From positions 1-35,590 of the forward strand of contig NZ_SZXJ01000082.1 of NCBI RefSeq assembly GCF_005281345.1: DNA of 35,590 nt, written 5' to 3'. The notes beneath the pieces were generated by a model. That model had not been told where the DNA came from, made no database searches, and saw only the letters and a list, made by a program, of their open reading frames with translations. The position numbers and the translations under genes were made by a program. This DNA comes from Citrobacter sp. wls619. Its GTDB lineage: Bacteria; Pseudomonadota; Gammaproteobacteria; Enterobacterales; Enterobacteriaceae. Of this stretch, positions 9,467-18,188 are shown piece by piece (the first letter of the stretch is position 1; every line of letters starts with the position of its first letter).

Positions 9467-10245
9467 CAGTACACATCTCCCATCGCCAGCCCAAGCGCAA
9501 CAGCAAAGTTGTGGCTTTCCGTAGGAATCGGTGGCTGGCGGACGGACACCGTATTTAAGGGATCAAAGCCACCGGCTTCACATAGCGCAATATCCGCCGG
9601 ACAAAGAGATAATGCCGCGGCAAGCGCGTCGATATCGTCAATTTCTCCCGTCGATTTACGTCCCCATGCCGTGCGGCTCGCCCAGAGCCATTGGCTATCG
9701 TCACGCCATGCCAGACATGATTGATGCTTGGGTAAATAAGGCATTAATCGCTGCAAGGCGCTGGCATCCGGCGTAATGGCCGTAACCTGTACCTTCAGGG
9801 GATGCATCAGTGTCAGGAGTGCCGATATTTCTTTGCTTTGTGCCGCTGTCACGTTTAACGCCGGGCTTAGCGTGTCTTCGCTATAATCAAACCGCAGCGC
9901 ATCCGGCTCCATATCCAGTTCGCGAGCCATTGCCCCAGACAACCATGCCGTTTGCTCTGGTTCGCGCAGGGTCATTGCTGGACGGGGTAACTTTTTTTGT
10001 AACGTCCTGTTGGCAGGAAAAGAAAGGTGAATATGGTGCCTGTACGGTAGCTCACGGCTCCACGGCAGGAGCACCGCAGTAAGCTGTTCCGGCTCACGAA
10101 TGTGACCGTCGACGATAACCTGATGTGCCAGCGGCATACGCCACCAGCGTTGTAGGACCCAACCTGACGCGTCACGAACGATAGCGACAGCCAGCACGTC
10201 ATGTTGCTGAATATGCAGACCAATTTGCCATATACGAAAAGCCAT
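9466..10245 (-). CDS. hofM: DNA-utilisation protein HofM (PilM-like)
   Basis: Cytoplasmic actin-like (PilM/FtsA-fold) protein, first gene of hofMNOPQ. The open frame extends to 10290, but the ATG at 10245 has AAGGAGAT eight bases upstream and gives MAFRIWQIG and 259 residues, matching the family. Recognisable features are the IGLHIQQ strand near the N-terminus, the long conserved segment ExTAWLSGAMARELDMEPDALRFDY (about 95-125, given here only in outline), and a C-terminal VALGLAMG phosphate-loop-like motif. It is transcribed divergently from mrcA across a 120-base gap. Confidence 0.92.
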   Translation of the reverse strand: MAFRIWQIGLHIQQHDVLAVAIVRDASGWVLQRWWRMPLAHQVIVDGHIREPEQLTAVLLPWSRELPYRHHIHLSFPANRTLQKKLPRPAMTLREPEQTAWLSGAMARELDMEPDALRFDYSEDTLSPALNVTAAQSKEISALLTLMHPLKVQVTAITPDASALQRLMPYLPKHQSCLAWRDDSQWLWASRTAWGRKSTGEIDDIDALAAALSLCPADIALCEAGGFDPLNTVSVRQPPIPTESHNFAVALGLAMGDVY

Positions 10246-10264
10246 TGCTGATGATCTCCTTATC

Positions 10265-10283
10265 ACCCGTTCCTTCAACGGGT
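10265..10283. promoter_or_regulatory. 7-bp inverted repeat in the hofM-mrcA gap
   Basis: ACCCGTT (10265-10271) and AACGGGT (10277-10283) are exact inverted arms with a 5-base loop. It lies just upstream of the hofM Shine-Dalgarno and also upstream of the mrcA -10 candidate. It could be a hairpin in the hofM leader or a dyad operator. There is no T-tract to make it a terminator for either gene. Confidence 0.4.
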
Positions 10284-10307
10284 ATATCAATGCGTCTGGC
10301 TTGCCTT

Positions 10308-10313
10308 TATACT
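10308..10313 (+). promoter_or_regulatory. Candidate -10 element for mrcA
   Basis: TATACT is one base from the TATAAT consensus and lies 52 bases upstream of the mrcA GTG start. The matching -35 position (around 10285-10290) reads TATCAA and is weak. The assignment is by position and -10 quality only. Confidence 0.4.
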
Positions 10314-10365
10314 ACCGCGCGTTTGTTTATAAACTGCCCAAATGCCACTAAATGGGAAATCTCCA

Positions 10366-12918
10366 GTGAAGTTCGTAAAGTATTTATTAATCCTTGCAGT
10401 ATGTTGCATCCTGCTGGGAGCAGGCTCGATCTATGGCCTCTATCGCTATATCGAGCCACAATTACCTGACGTCGCGACGCTAAAAGATGTGCGTCTGCAG
10501 ATCCCAATGCAGGTTTACAGTGCTGATGGCGAACTCATCGCGCAATATGGCGAGAAACGTCGAATTCCGGTTACGCTGGATCAAATGCCGCCGGTAATGG
10601 TTAAAGCCTTTATCGCCACAGAAGACAGCCGCTTCTATGAGCACCACGGGGTTGACCCGGTGGGGATCTTCCGTGCTGCCAGCGTCGCGTTGTTCTCCGG
10701 CCACGCCTCACAAGGGGCAAGTACCATTACCCAGCAGTTAGCGAGAAACTTCTTCCTGAGTCCGGAACGTACGCTGATGCGTAAGATTAAAGAAGTGTTC
10801 CTGGCTATCCGTATTGAGCAATTGCTGAGTAAAGACGAGATCCTCGAGCTTTATCTGAACAAGATCTATCTGGGGTATCGCGCCTATGGCGTGGGTGCTG
10901 CCGCGCAGGTCTATTTCGGCAAGTCCGTTGATCAACTCAGCTTAAGCGAAATCGCAGTGATCGCCGGTCTGCCAAAAGCGCCGTCAACCTTCAACCCGCT
11001 CTATTCGATGGACCGGGCAACTGCGCGCCGTAACGTTGTACTGTCGCGTATGTTGAGCGAAAACTACATCACTCAGGCCCAATACGATCAGGCGCGTAGT
11101 GAAGCGATCGATGCCAACTATCACGCGCCGGAAATCGCTTTCTCAGCCCCTTATCTGTCTGAGATGGTGCGCCAGGAGATGTATAACCGTTATGGTGAAA
11201 AAGCCTATGAAGACGGGTATCGCATCACCACTACCATTACGCGCAAAGTCCAGCAGGCCGCCCAGCAGGCGGTACGTAACAACGTGATGGATTACGACAT
11301 GCGCCACGGCTACCGCGGCCCATCTAACGTGTTGTGGAAAGTGGGCGAAAGCAGTTGGGACAGCAAAAAAATTACCGATACGCTGAAAGCGCTGCCGACT
11401 TATGGTCCGCTACTGCCGGCGGTTGTTACCAGCGCTAACCCACAGGAAGCGACCGCAGCGTTGGCGGATGGAACCTCGGTCTCATTACGTATGGAAGGCA
11501 TGCGCTGGGCACGTCCTTATCGTTCGGATACACAGCAAGGCCCGACGCCGCGTAAAGTAACCGATGTGGTTCAGGCCGGTCAGCAAATCTGGGTACGCCA
11601 GGTTGGCGACGCCTGGTGGCTGGCGCAAGTGCCGGACGTTAACTCCGCACTGGTTTCGATTAACCCGCAAAACGGCGCAGTGCTGGCACTGGTGGGTGGT
11701 TTTGATTTCAACCAGAGCAAATTTAACCGTGCGACCCAGGCATTACGCCAGGTGGGTTCGAACATCAAACCCTTCCTCTATACCGCCGCGATGGATAAAG
11801 GCCTGACGCTGGCAAGTATGCTGAATGACGTACCAATTTCCCGTTGGGATGCCGGTGCAGGTTCTGACTGGCAGCCGAAAAACTCACCGCCGCAATATGC
11901 TGGCCCTATCCGCTTACGTCAGGGGCTGGGTCAGTCGAAAAACGTGGTGATGGTTCGTGCCATGCGCGCAATGGGTGTGGATTACGCGGCAGAGTATCTG
12001 CAACGTTTCGGCTTCCCGGCACAGAACATTGTGCATACTGAATCACTGGCGCTAGGTTCAGCCTCGTTCACTCCGCTGCAGGTTGCTCGCGGTTACGCGG
12101 TAATGGCAAACGGCGGATTCCTGGTCGACCCGTATTTCATCAGTAAGATTGAAAGCGATATGGGTGGCGTTATCTTTGAGGCGAAGCCAAAAATTGCCTG
12201 CCCGGAATGTGATATCCCGGTAATTTATGGCGATACGCAGAAGTCTAACGTGCTGGAAAACAGTAACGTTGAAGATGTTGCGGTATCTCAGGAACAACAA
12301 AACGCCGCCGTGCCAATGCCACAGCTGGAACAAGCTAACCAGGCGCTGGTCGCACAAAGCGGAACACAAGAATACGCACCACACGTCATCAACACGCCGC
12401 TGGCCTTCCTGATCAAGAGCGCGTTGAACACCAATATCTTTGGTGAGCCAGGCTGGATGGGAACCGGCTGGCGTGCCGGACGCGATTTACAGCGTCATGA
12501 CATCGGCGGAAAAACCGGGACCACCAACAGCTCGAAAGATGCCTGGTTCTCCGGCTATGGCCCAGGGGTTGTAACCTCGGTATGGATCGGGTTTGATGAT
12601 CATCGTCGCGATCTCGGACATACGACGGCATCCGGCGCGATCAAGGACCAAATCTCCGGCTACGAGGGCGGTGCGAAGAGTGCACAACCTGCGTGGGACG
12701 CCTACATGAAGAGTGTATTAGAAGGTGTTCCTGAGCAGCCGCTAACGCCACCACCGGGTATCGTTACCGTCAATATTGATCGTAGCACCGGCCAACTGGC
12801 GAACGGCGGTAACAGCCGTGCAGAGTATTTCATTGAAGGTACTCAGCCAACGCAACAGGCGGTACATGAGGTGGGGACAACCATTATCGATAATGGTGAG
12901 ACGCACGAGTTGTTCTAA
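10366..12918 (+). CDS. mrcA: Penicillin-binding protein 1A
   Basis: Bifunctional class A PBP: glycosyltransferase and DD-transpeptidase for peptidoglycan synthesis, anchored in the inner membrane. I take the GTG at 10366, giving MKFVKYLLILAVCC and 850 residues as in K-12 MrcA; an ATG 24 bases upstream is in frame. The transmembrane helix is at about 6-26. The GT51 domain has its catalytic Glu in TEDSRFYEHHG (E86) and the GASTITQQLARN motif (118-129). The transpeptidase has SNIK at 465-468 (active Ser465), SKN at 524-526 and KTGTT at 716-720. It is divergent from hofM. A REP pair follows the stop. Confidence 0.98.
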   Translation: MKFVKYLLILAVCCILLGAGSIYGLYRYIEPQLPDVATLKDVRLQIPMQVYSADGELIAQYGEKRRIPVTLDQMPPVMVKAFIATEDSRFYEHHGVDPVGIFRAASVALFSGHASQGASTITQQLARNFFLSPERTLMRKIKEVFLAIRIEQLLSKDEILELYLNKIYLGYRAYGVGAAAQVYFGKSVDQLSLSEIAVIAGLPKAPSTFNPLYSMDRATARRNVVLSRMLSENYITQAQYDQARSEAIDANYHAPEIAFSAPYLSEMVRQEMYNRYGEKAYEDGYRITTTITRKVQQAAQQAVRNNVMDYDMRHGYRGPSNVLWKVGESSWDSKKITDTLKALPTYGPLLPAVVTSANPQEATAALADGTSVSLRMEGMRWARPYRSDTQQGPTPRKVTDVVQAGQQIWVRQVGDAWWLAQVPDVNSALVSINPQNGAVLALVGGFDFNQSKFNRATQALRQVGSNIKPFLYTAAMDKGLTLASMLNDVPISRWDAGAGSDWQPKNSPPQYAGPIRLRQGLGQSKNVVMVRAMRAMGVDYAAEYLQRFGFPAQNIVHTESLALGSASFTPLQVARGYAVMANGGFLVDPYFISKIESDMGGVIFEAKPKIACPECDIPVIYGDTQKSNVLENSNVEDVAVSQEQQNAAVPMPQLEQANQALVAQSGTQEYAPHVINTPLAFLIKSALNTNIFGEPGWMGTGWRAGRDLQRHDIGGKTGTTNSSKDAWFSGYGPGVVTSVWIGFDDHRRDLGHTTASGAIKDQISGYEGGAKSAQPAWDAYMKSVLEGVPEQPLTPPPGIVTVNIDRSTGQLANGGNSRAEYFIEGTQPTQQAVHEVGTTIIDNGETHELF

Positions 12919-12923
12919 TCTTT

Positions 12924-13023
12924 TGCCGGATGACGCTTCGCTTATCCGGCCTACATTTTCGGCGCAATTATTTGATATTGCTGGACATTGTAGGCCGGAC
13001 AAGGCATCAGCCGCCATCCGGCA
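12924..13023. repeat. BIME: two REP units between mrcA and nudE
   Basis: One REP palindrome lies at 12924-12953 (TGCCGGAT...ATCCGGCCTA) and a second, in the opposite sense, at 12991-13023 (TAGGCCGGACAAGG...ATCCGGCA). The pair fills the gap between the convergent mrcA and nudE genes, a usual place for BIMEs. It may stabilise 3' ends or bind gyrase or IHF. Confidence 0.85.
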
Positions 13024-13030
13024 ACATAAA

Positions 13031-13591
13031 CTACAATCGCCCTTGCCCTTTCAGCCATTCGCGTACCAGGAACAGCGCACTGACATTACGCGCTTCGTGG
13101 AAGTCAGGGTCTTCTAACAGATCCATCAAATGCGCCAGCGGCCAGCGCACCTGTGGCAATGGCTCGGGCTCATCACCTTCCAGCGACTCAGGATAAAGAT
13201 CCTCTGCAACCACAATATTCATCTTGCTGGAGAAATAGGAAGGCGCCATGCTGAGTTTTTTCAAAAACGTCAGGTCTTTCGCACCGTAGCCCACTTCTTC
13301 TTTCAGTTCCCGGTTAGCCGCTTCAAACACGCTTTCACCCGGATCGATTAACCCTTTGGAAAAACCAAGCTCGTAGGATTCGGTTCCGACCGCATATTCG
13401 CGAATGAGGATCAGGTGGTCATCCACAATCGGCACAATCATTACCGCTTCGCGCGTGGATGGGCGCATACGCTCATAAACACGACGTACGCCGTTGCTGA
13501 ACTCAAGGTCCACGCTTTCGACTTTAAACAGCCGGGATTGTGCGACGGTTTCCACTTTCAAAATCGTGGGTTTTTGTAATGATTTGCTCAT
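13031..13591 (-). CDS. nudE: ADP compounds hydrolase NudE (Nudix)
   Basis: Nudix hydrolase acting on ADP-ribose, NADH, Ap3A/Ap2A and related ADP-linked compounds. The Nudix box GX5EX7REXXEEXG spans residues 80-102 (G80, E86, REL 94-96, EE 98-99). The 186-residue length comes from the second of two adjacent ATGs (13591); the ATG at 13594 would add one Met. The Shine-Dalgarno is weak for both. It is convergent with mrcA and divergent from igaA. Confidence 0.96.
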   Translation of the reverse strand: MSKSLQKPTILKVETVAQSRLFKVESVDLEFSNGVRRVYERMRPSTREAVMIVPIVDDHLILIREYAVGTESYELGFSKGLIDPGESVFEAANRELKEEVGYGAKDLTFLKKLSMAPSYFSSKMNIVVAEDLYPESLEGDEPEPLPQVRWPLAHLMDLLEDPDFHEARNVSALFLVREWLKGQGRL

Positions 13592-13913
13592 CATGAGGAT
13601 CTTTGCTGTGAAATCTGGGGTTATTGTGCGATATACAGCACGGTTTCGGCAATGTGAATTGCCGTTTATTTACATTTATGTAACGTACTAAAAGTTAATT
13701 CCTATTTCAAATTAAAAGTCAATAGGTTGAAATAACTCCAGGAATTTGCTGATATTCCGTTTTTGGTGATTTTGCTATTATTCGCATTTATTGGGCTGTA
13801 CTTAAAGATGCTCAAGTTCAACTCCACACTTGCCGATAGCCAACCACAGAATCACGAATATTGAACAGGGTGCGACTGACCACGCCTGACAGACTAAGTA
13901 AGATGGGGAAAGC
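13592..13913. promoter_or_regulatory. Divergent nudE-igaA promoter region
   Basis: This AT-rich gap of about 320 bases holds no supportable gene. An extended -10 motif for igaA, TGCTATTAT, is at 13773-13781. A small inverted repeat (GGAAT and ATTCC, 13741-13758) lies just upstream of it. I see no good match to an RcsAB box, although IgaA acts on the Rcs pathway. Confidence 0.45.
13773..13781 (+). promoter_or_regulatory. Candidate extended -10 for igaA
   Basis: TGCTATTAT has the TGn extension followed by a hexamer two bases off TATAAT. No good -35 is visible, which an extended -10 promoter can tolerate. A start near 13788 would leave a leader of roughly 125 bases before the igaA ATG. Confidence 0.35.
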
Positions 13914-16049
13914 ATGAGCACCATTCTGATTTTTTTAGCTGCTTTGCTGGCCTGCTCATTGCTTGCAGGGTGGCGATTCGGATCAAAATTCAGACGACAA
14001 AAATTACCGTTGAGCAACGTCTTCTCTGACGCCTCTAAGCGTAAACTAACACCCGAAGAACGTGGTGCGGTCGAAAACTATCTCGAAAACCTCAGTCAAA
14101 TTCAGCAGGTTCCTGGCCCAACAGGTGCCAGTTCAGCACCGGTATCGTTAACCCTGAATGCCCAAAGTAATAGCGTCATCGTACTGACACATTCCATTAC
14201 GCGCTATGGCATCACCACCGACGATCCGAACAAATGGCGCTACTATCTCGACTCCGTCGAAGTCCATTTGCCTCCCTTCTGGGAACAATACATCAATGAT
14301 GAGAACAGCGTTGAGCTGATCCACACCAATACGCTGCCGCTGGTTATCTCGTTGAACGGTCACACGCTGAAAGAGTATATGCAGGAAGCGCGTGGCTATG
14401 CCCTACAGCACACCGCGTCTACTCAGGCCTCTATTCGTGGTGAAGAAAGCGAGCAGATCGAACTGCTGAATATTCGCCAGGAAACGCACGAAGAATATGC
14501 GCTCAGCCGCCCGTCGGGATTGCGCGAAGCATTACTGATTGCCGCATCATTCCTGCTGTTCTTTTTCTGTTTAATCATGCCAGACACGTTCGTACCGTGG
14601 ACCGCCGGTGGCGCAGTGTTGCTGCTGGCTGCGGGTCTGTGGGGTCTGTTTGCACCACCGTCTAAAACGGCCCTACGAGAAATCCACTGTCTACGTGGCA
14701 CTCCACGTCGCTGGGGGCTGTTTGGTGAAAACGATCAAGAGCAAATTAATAATATCTCGCTGGGTATTATTGACCTGATTTATCCACCACACTGGCAGCC
14801 TTACATTGCACAGGACCTTGGCCAGCAAACGGATATTGATATCTATCTGGATCGCCATGTTGTCCGCCAGGGGCGTTTTTTATCTTTGCATGACGAAGTG
14901 AAAAACTTCCCGTTGCAGCACTGGCTACGCAGCGCCGTCATTGCCGGTGGTTCGTTGCTGGTATTGCTAATGCTGCTGTTTTGGGTCCCGTTGGATATGC
15001 CAATTAAACTTACGCTTTCCTGGATGAAAGGGGCGCAAACTATTGAGGCCACCAGCGTTAAGCAACTGGAAAAGGCGGGCGTTCGCGTGGGCGACACGCT
15101 GCATCTGAGTGGCACGGGGATGTGTAACATCCACACTCAGGGGAGCTGGAACGCACAACCCGCGACACCTTTTATGCCATTTGATTGTTCGCAGATTATC
15201 TGGAATGACGCGCGCGCCCTGCCGCTGCCCGAGTCCGATCTGGTCAATAAGGCGACCGCACTGACCCAAAGTGTTAGCCGCCAGCTACATCCCAAACCTG
15301 ACGATGACTCTCGCGTCAGCTCCTCATTACGCTCAGCCATTCAGAAGTCCGGCATGGTGTTGCTGGATGATTTTGGCGATATTGTTCTGAAAACCGCCGA
15401 TCTGTGTGCCGCCGAAGATGAATGCGTACGCCTGAAAAATGCCCTGGTTAACCTGGGCAACAGTAAGGACTGGAACGCTCTGGTTAAGCGAGCAAACGCC
15501 GGGAAACTGGATGGTGTGAATGTGCTGTTGCGCCCAGTAAGCGCCGAATCACTGGATAACCTGGTGAATACCTCTACGGCACCGTTCATTTCACGCGAGA
15601 CCGCCCGGGCGGCTCAGGCACTGAATAGCCCAGCCCCCGGTGGTTTCCTGATTATCAGTGACGAAGGCAGCGACCTGGTTGATCAGCCCTGGCCGGCGAC
15701 CTCGTTGTACGACTATCCGCCGCAAGAACAATGGAACGCCTTCCAGCGCCTTGCCCAGATGCTTATGCAAACGCCATTTCGCGCTGAAGGGATTGTCACC
15801 AACATCTCGACCGACGCCAACGGTACCCAGCACATTGGCCTGCACCGAATCCCGGATCGTTCAGGTTTATGGCGCTACCTTGGCACCACGCTGCTGATGC
15901 TCTCCATGTTGGGATGCGCTATCTACAACAGCGTTCAGGCATTCAGACGTTACCAGCGTCATCGTTCGCGCATCACGGAAATTCAGGAATATTACGAGAG
16001 TTGCCTTAATCCAACGCTGATTGAGGCCCCAGAAAGCCTGATTCGATAA
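13914..16049 (+). CDS. igaA: Rcs phosphorelay attenuator IgaA
   Basis: Inner-membrane repressor of the RcsCDB envelope-stress phosphorelay (yrfF/mucM/umoB family). It is essential in related species unless Rcs is inactive. The 711-residue protein has an N-terminal membrane segment (about 3-20), a cytoplasmic domain, a helical hairpin at about 205-250 (ALLIAASFLLFFFCLIM and the following AVLLLAAGLWGLF), a further helix at about 340-362, a periplasmic domain with Cys residues (CNIHTQGS..., CAAEDEC), and a last helix at about 652-672. The ATG has GGGGAA at good spacing. It heads the igaA-yrfG-hslR-hslO run. Confidence 0.96.
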   Translation: MSTILIFLAALLACSLLAGWRFGSKFRRQKLPLSNVFSDASKRKLTPEERGAVENYLENLSQIQQVPGPTGASSAPVSLTLNAQSNSVIVLTHSITRYGITTDDPNKWRYYLDSVEVHLPPFWEQYINDENSVELIHTNTLPLVISLNGHTLKEYMQEARGYALQHTASTQASIRGEESEQIELLNIRQETHEEYALSRPSGLREALLIAASFLLFFFCLIMPDTFVPWTAGGAVLLLAAGLWGLFAPPSKTALREIHCLRGTPRRWGLFGENDQEQINNISLGIIDLIYPPHWQPYIAQDLGQQTDIDIYLDRHVVRQGRFLSLHDEVKNFPLQHWLRSAVIAGGSLLVLLMLLFWVPLDMPIKLTLSWMKGAQTIEATSVKQLEKAGVRVGDTLHLSGTGMCNIHTQGSWNAQPATPFMPFDCSQIIWNDARALPLPESDLVNKATALTQSVSRQLHPKPDDDSRVSSSLRSAIQKSGMVLLDDFGDIVLKTADLCAAEDECVRLKNALVNLGNSKDWNALVKRANAGKLDGVNVLLRPVSAESLDNLVNTSTAPFISRETARAAQALNSPAPGGFLIISDEGSDLVDQPWPATSLYDYPPQEQWNAFQRLAQMLMQTPFRAEGIVTNISTDANGTQHIGLHRIPDRSGLWRYLGTTLLMLSMLGCAIYNSVQAFRRYQRHRSRITEIQEYYESCLNPTLIEAPESLIR

Positions 16050-16111
16050 CACGCCCGCGCGACGGAATATGCTACCCTGTCGCGCATCTTGTTTTCCTCT
16101 GGGGAGTTTCC

Positions 16112-16780
16112 ATGCACATAGATATTGCCTGGCAGGACGTCGACACCGTTCTGCTGGATATGGACGGTACGCTGCTCGATCTGGCATTCGATAACTATTT
16201 CTGGCAAAAACTGGTGCCGGAGACCTACGGCGCGCAACAGGGTATCTCTCCCCAGGAAGCCCTGGAATTTATTCGTCAGCAGTATCATGCCGTACAGCAT
16301 ACGCTAAACTGGTACTGCCTGGATTACTGGAGCGAACGCCTGGGTCTGGATATATGCGCCATGACAACCGCACAGGGACCGCGCGCCGTACTGCGTGAAG
16401 ATACGGTACCGTTCCTTGATGCCCTGAAAGCGAGCGGCAAACGTCGTATTTTGCTCACCAATGCGCATCCGCATAACCTGGCGGTGAAGCTTCAGCATAC
16501 CGGTCTGGCCTCACACCTTGATTTATTACTTTCCACCCACACATTTGGTTATCCCAAAGAGGATCAGCGGTTATGGCACGCTGTCGCTGAAGAAACGGGA
16601 ATGAGTGCAGAGAAGACGTTGTTTATTGACGACAGCGAACCGATTCTCGACGCCGCTGCTCAATTCGGCATTCGTTACTGCCTCGGCGTAACCAATCCCG
16701 ACTCCGGTACAGCGGAAAAACAGTATGCACGTCATCCGTCATTGAATGACTACCGCCGACTGATCCCCTCACTGATGTGA
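16112..16780 (+). CDS. yrfG: GMP/IMP 5'-nucleotidase, HAD superfamily
   Basis: HAD-family phosphatase. The catalytic motif LLDMDGTLLDL places the nucleophile at D16 and the acid/base at D18. Motif II is ILLTNAHPHN near 111-120, and motif IV is FIDDSEPILDAA near 171-182. The 222-residue YrfG family is described as a purine nucleotidase preferring GMP and IMP. GGGGAG precedes the ATG. It follows igaA by 62 bases and precedes hslR by 10, so it is likely cotranscribed with hslR-hslO. Confidence 0.92.
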   Translation: MHIDIAWQDVDTVLLDMDGTLLDLAFDNYFWQKLVPETYGAQQGISPQEALEFIRQQYHAVQHTLNWYCLDYWSERLGLDICAMTTAQGPRAVLREDTVPFLDALKASGKRRILLTNAHPHNLAVKLQHTGLASHLDLLLSTHTFGYPKEDQRLWHAVAEETGMSAEKTLFIDDSEPILDAAAQFGIRYCLGVTNPDSGTAEKQYARHPSLNDYRRLIPSLM

Positions 16781-16790
16781 AGGAGACGCC

Positions 16791-17192
16791 ATGAAAAAGA
16801 AGCCCCCTGTCGAAGTCAGGCTGGATAAATGGCTGTGGGCAGCACGCTTTTATAAAACGCGCGCAGTCGCCCGCGAAATGGTTGAAGGCGGTAAGGTGCA
16901 TTACAACGGGCAGCGCAGCAAGCCGAGTAAGATTGTCGAGCTAAATGCCACCCTCACCCTGCGCCAGGGAAATGACGAACGAACGGTCATTATTAAAGCC
17001 ATTAGCGAGCAGCGTCGCCCGGCAACTGAAGCCGTTATGCTGTATGAAGAAACCGCGGAAAGCGTGGAAAAACGCGAAAAAATGGCGCTGGCGCGTAAAC
17101 TTAACGCGTTAACCATGCCGCACCCGGACAGGCGACCGGACAAAAAAGAGCGCCGCGACCTGTTACGATTTAAACACGGCGACAGCGAGTGA
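16791..17192 (+). CDS. hslR: Heat-shock ribosome-associated protein Hsp15
   Basis: RNA-binding S4-domain protein that binds free 50S subunits carrying nascent chains and helps recycle them after heat shock. The S4 motif is RLDKWLWAARFYKTRAxA followed by VEGGKVHYNG, covering about residues 9-43. The C-terminus is very basic (PDRRPDKKERRDLL). The 133-residue length is that of E. coli HslR. GAAGGAG precedes the ATG at good distance. It is 10 bases after yrfG and 24 bases before hslO, forming a heat-shock pair. Confidence 0.97.
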   Translation: MKKKPPVEVRLDKWLWAARFYKTRAVAREMVEGGKVHYNGQRSKPSKIVELNATLTLRQGNDERTVIIKAISEQRRPATEAVMLYEETAESVEKREKMALARKLNALTMPHPDRRPDKKERRDLLRFKHGDSE

Positions 17193-17216
17193 CTGTCACC
17201 TGCAAGAGAGATGATT

Positions 17217-18095
17217 ATGCCGCAACATGACCAATTACATCGTTATCTGTTTGAAAACTTTGCCGTGCGCGGCGAACTGGTAACTGTTTCACAAACCCTG
17301 CAACAGATCCTCGAAAATCATACTTACCCACAGCCGGTCAAAACCGTGCTGGCGGAGCTGCTGGTTGCCACCAGTCTGCTGACCGCGACGCTGAAGTTTG
17401 CCGGTGATATCACCGTGCAACTGCAGGGTGATGGTCCGCTGAACCTGGCGGTCATTAACGGCAACAACAATCAGCAAATGCGCGGCGTGGCCCGCATGCA
17501 GGGCGATATCCCTGAAGATGCCGATCTGAAAACACTGGTTGGCAACGGCTATCTGGTGATCACCATTACACCGGAAGAAGGCGAACGCTATCAGGGCGTG
17601 GTCGGCCTGGAAGGTGACACGCTGGCGGCCTGCCTGGAAGATTACTTCATGCGTTCAGAACAGCTGCCGACGCGTCTGTTTATCCGTACTGGCGACGTCG
17701 ACGGCAAACCTGCTGCTGGCGGTATGCTGTTACAGGTCATGCCAGCGCAAAACGCACAGGCAGATGATTTCGATCACCTTGCAGCACTGACAGAAACCAT
17801 CAAAGCCGAAGAGTTGCTGACGCTGCCAGCCAACGAAGTTCTGTGGCGTTTGTACCACGAAGAAGAAGTCACCCTCTACGATCCGCAGGATGTTGAGTTC
17901 AAATGTACCTGTTCACGCGAACGCTGCGCGGGCGCTCTGAAAACGCTGCCGGATGAAGAAGTTGACAGCATTCTGGCAGAAGAAGGTGAGATCGATATGC
18001 ACTGCGATTATTGCGGTAGCCACTATCTGTTTAACGCCATGGATATTGCAGAGATCCGCAGCAACGCCTCCCCTGCCGATCCACAAGTGCATTAA
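17217..18095 (+). CDS. hslO: Redox-regulated chaperone Hsp33
   Basis: Cytoplasmic holdase activated by oxidative unfolding. The C-terminal zinc redox switch is visible as CTC (about 232-234) and CDYC (about 265-268), with one more Cys in CSRERC. The ATG at 17217 (MPQHDQ) gives 292 residues and has GAGAG six bases upstream. An in-frame ATG two codons earlier (17211) overlaps that Shine-Dalgarno and is less likely. It is cotranscribed with hslR in all likelihood. A REP pair follows. Confidence 0.97.
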   Translation: MPQHDQLHRYLFENFAVRGELVTVSQTLQQILENHTYPQPVKTVLAELLVATSLLTATLKFAGDITVQLQGDGPLNLAVINGNNNQQMRGVARMQGDIPEDADLKTLVGNGYLVITITPEEGERYQGVVGLEGDTLAACLEDYFMRSEQLPTRLFIRTGDVDGKPAAGGMLLQVMPAQNAQADDFDHLAALTETIKAEELLTLPANEVLWRLYHEEEVTLYDPQDVEFKCTCSRERCAGALKTLPDEEVDSILAEEGEIDMHCDYCGSHYLFNAMDIAEIRSNASPADPQVH

Positions 18096-18104
18096 TCCCC
18101 GTTT

Positions 18105-18182
18105 TGCCCGGTGGCGCGCAGCTTTAAGGCCTACGGTAAAACTGTTGTCTGCCGGATACGGCGCTCGCGCCGCCATCCGGCA
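18105..18182. repeat. BIME: two REP-type units between hslO and yhgE
   Basis: A variant unit TGCCCGGTGGCGCGC...GGCCTACGG lies at 18105-18136. A strong unit TGCCGGATACGGCGC...CCATCCGGCA at 18150-18182 contains a long internal hairpin (GGCGCTCGCGCC). They fill the gap between the convergent hslO and yhgE genes. Confidence 0.8.
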
Positions 18183-18188
18183 ACAGAT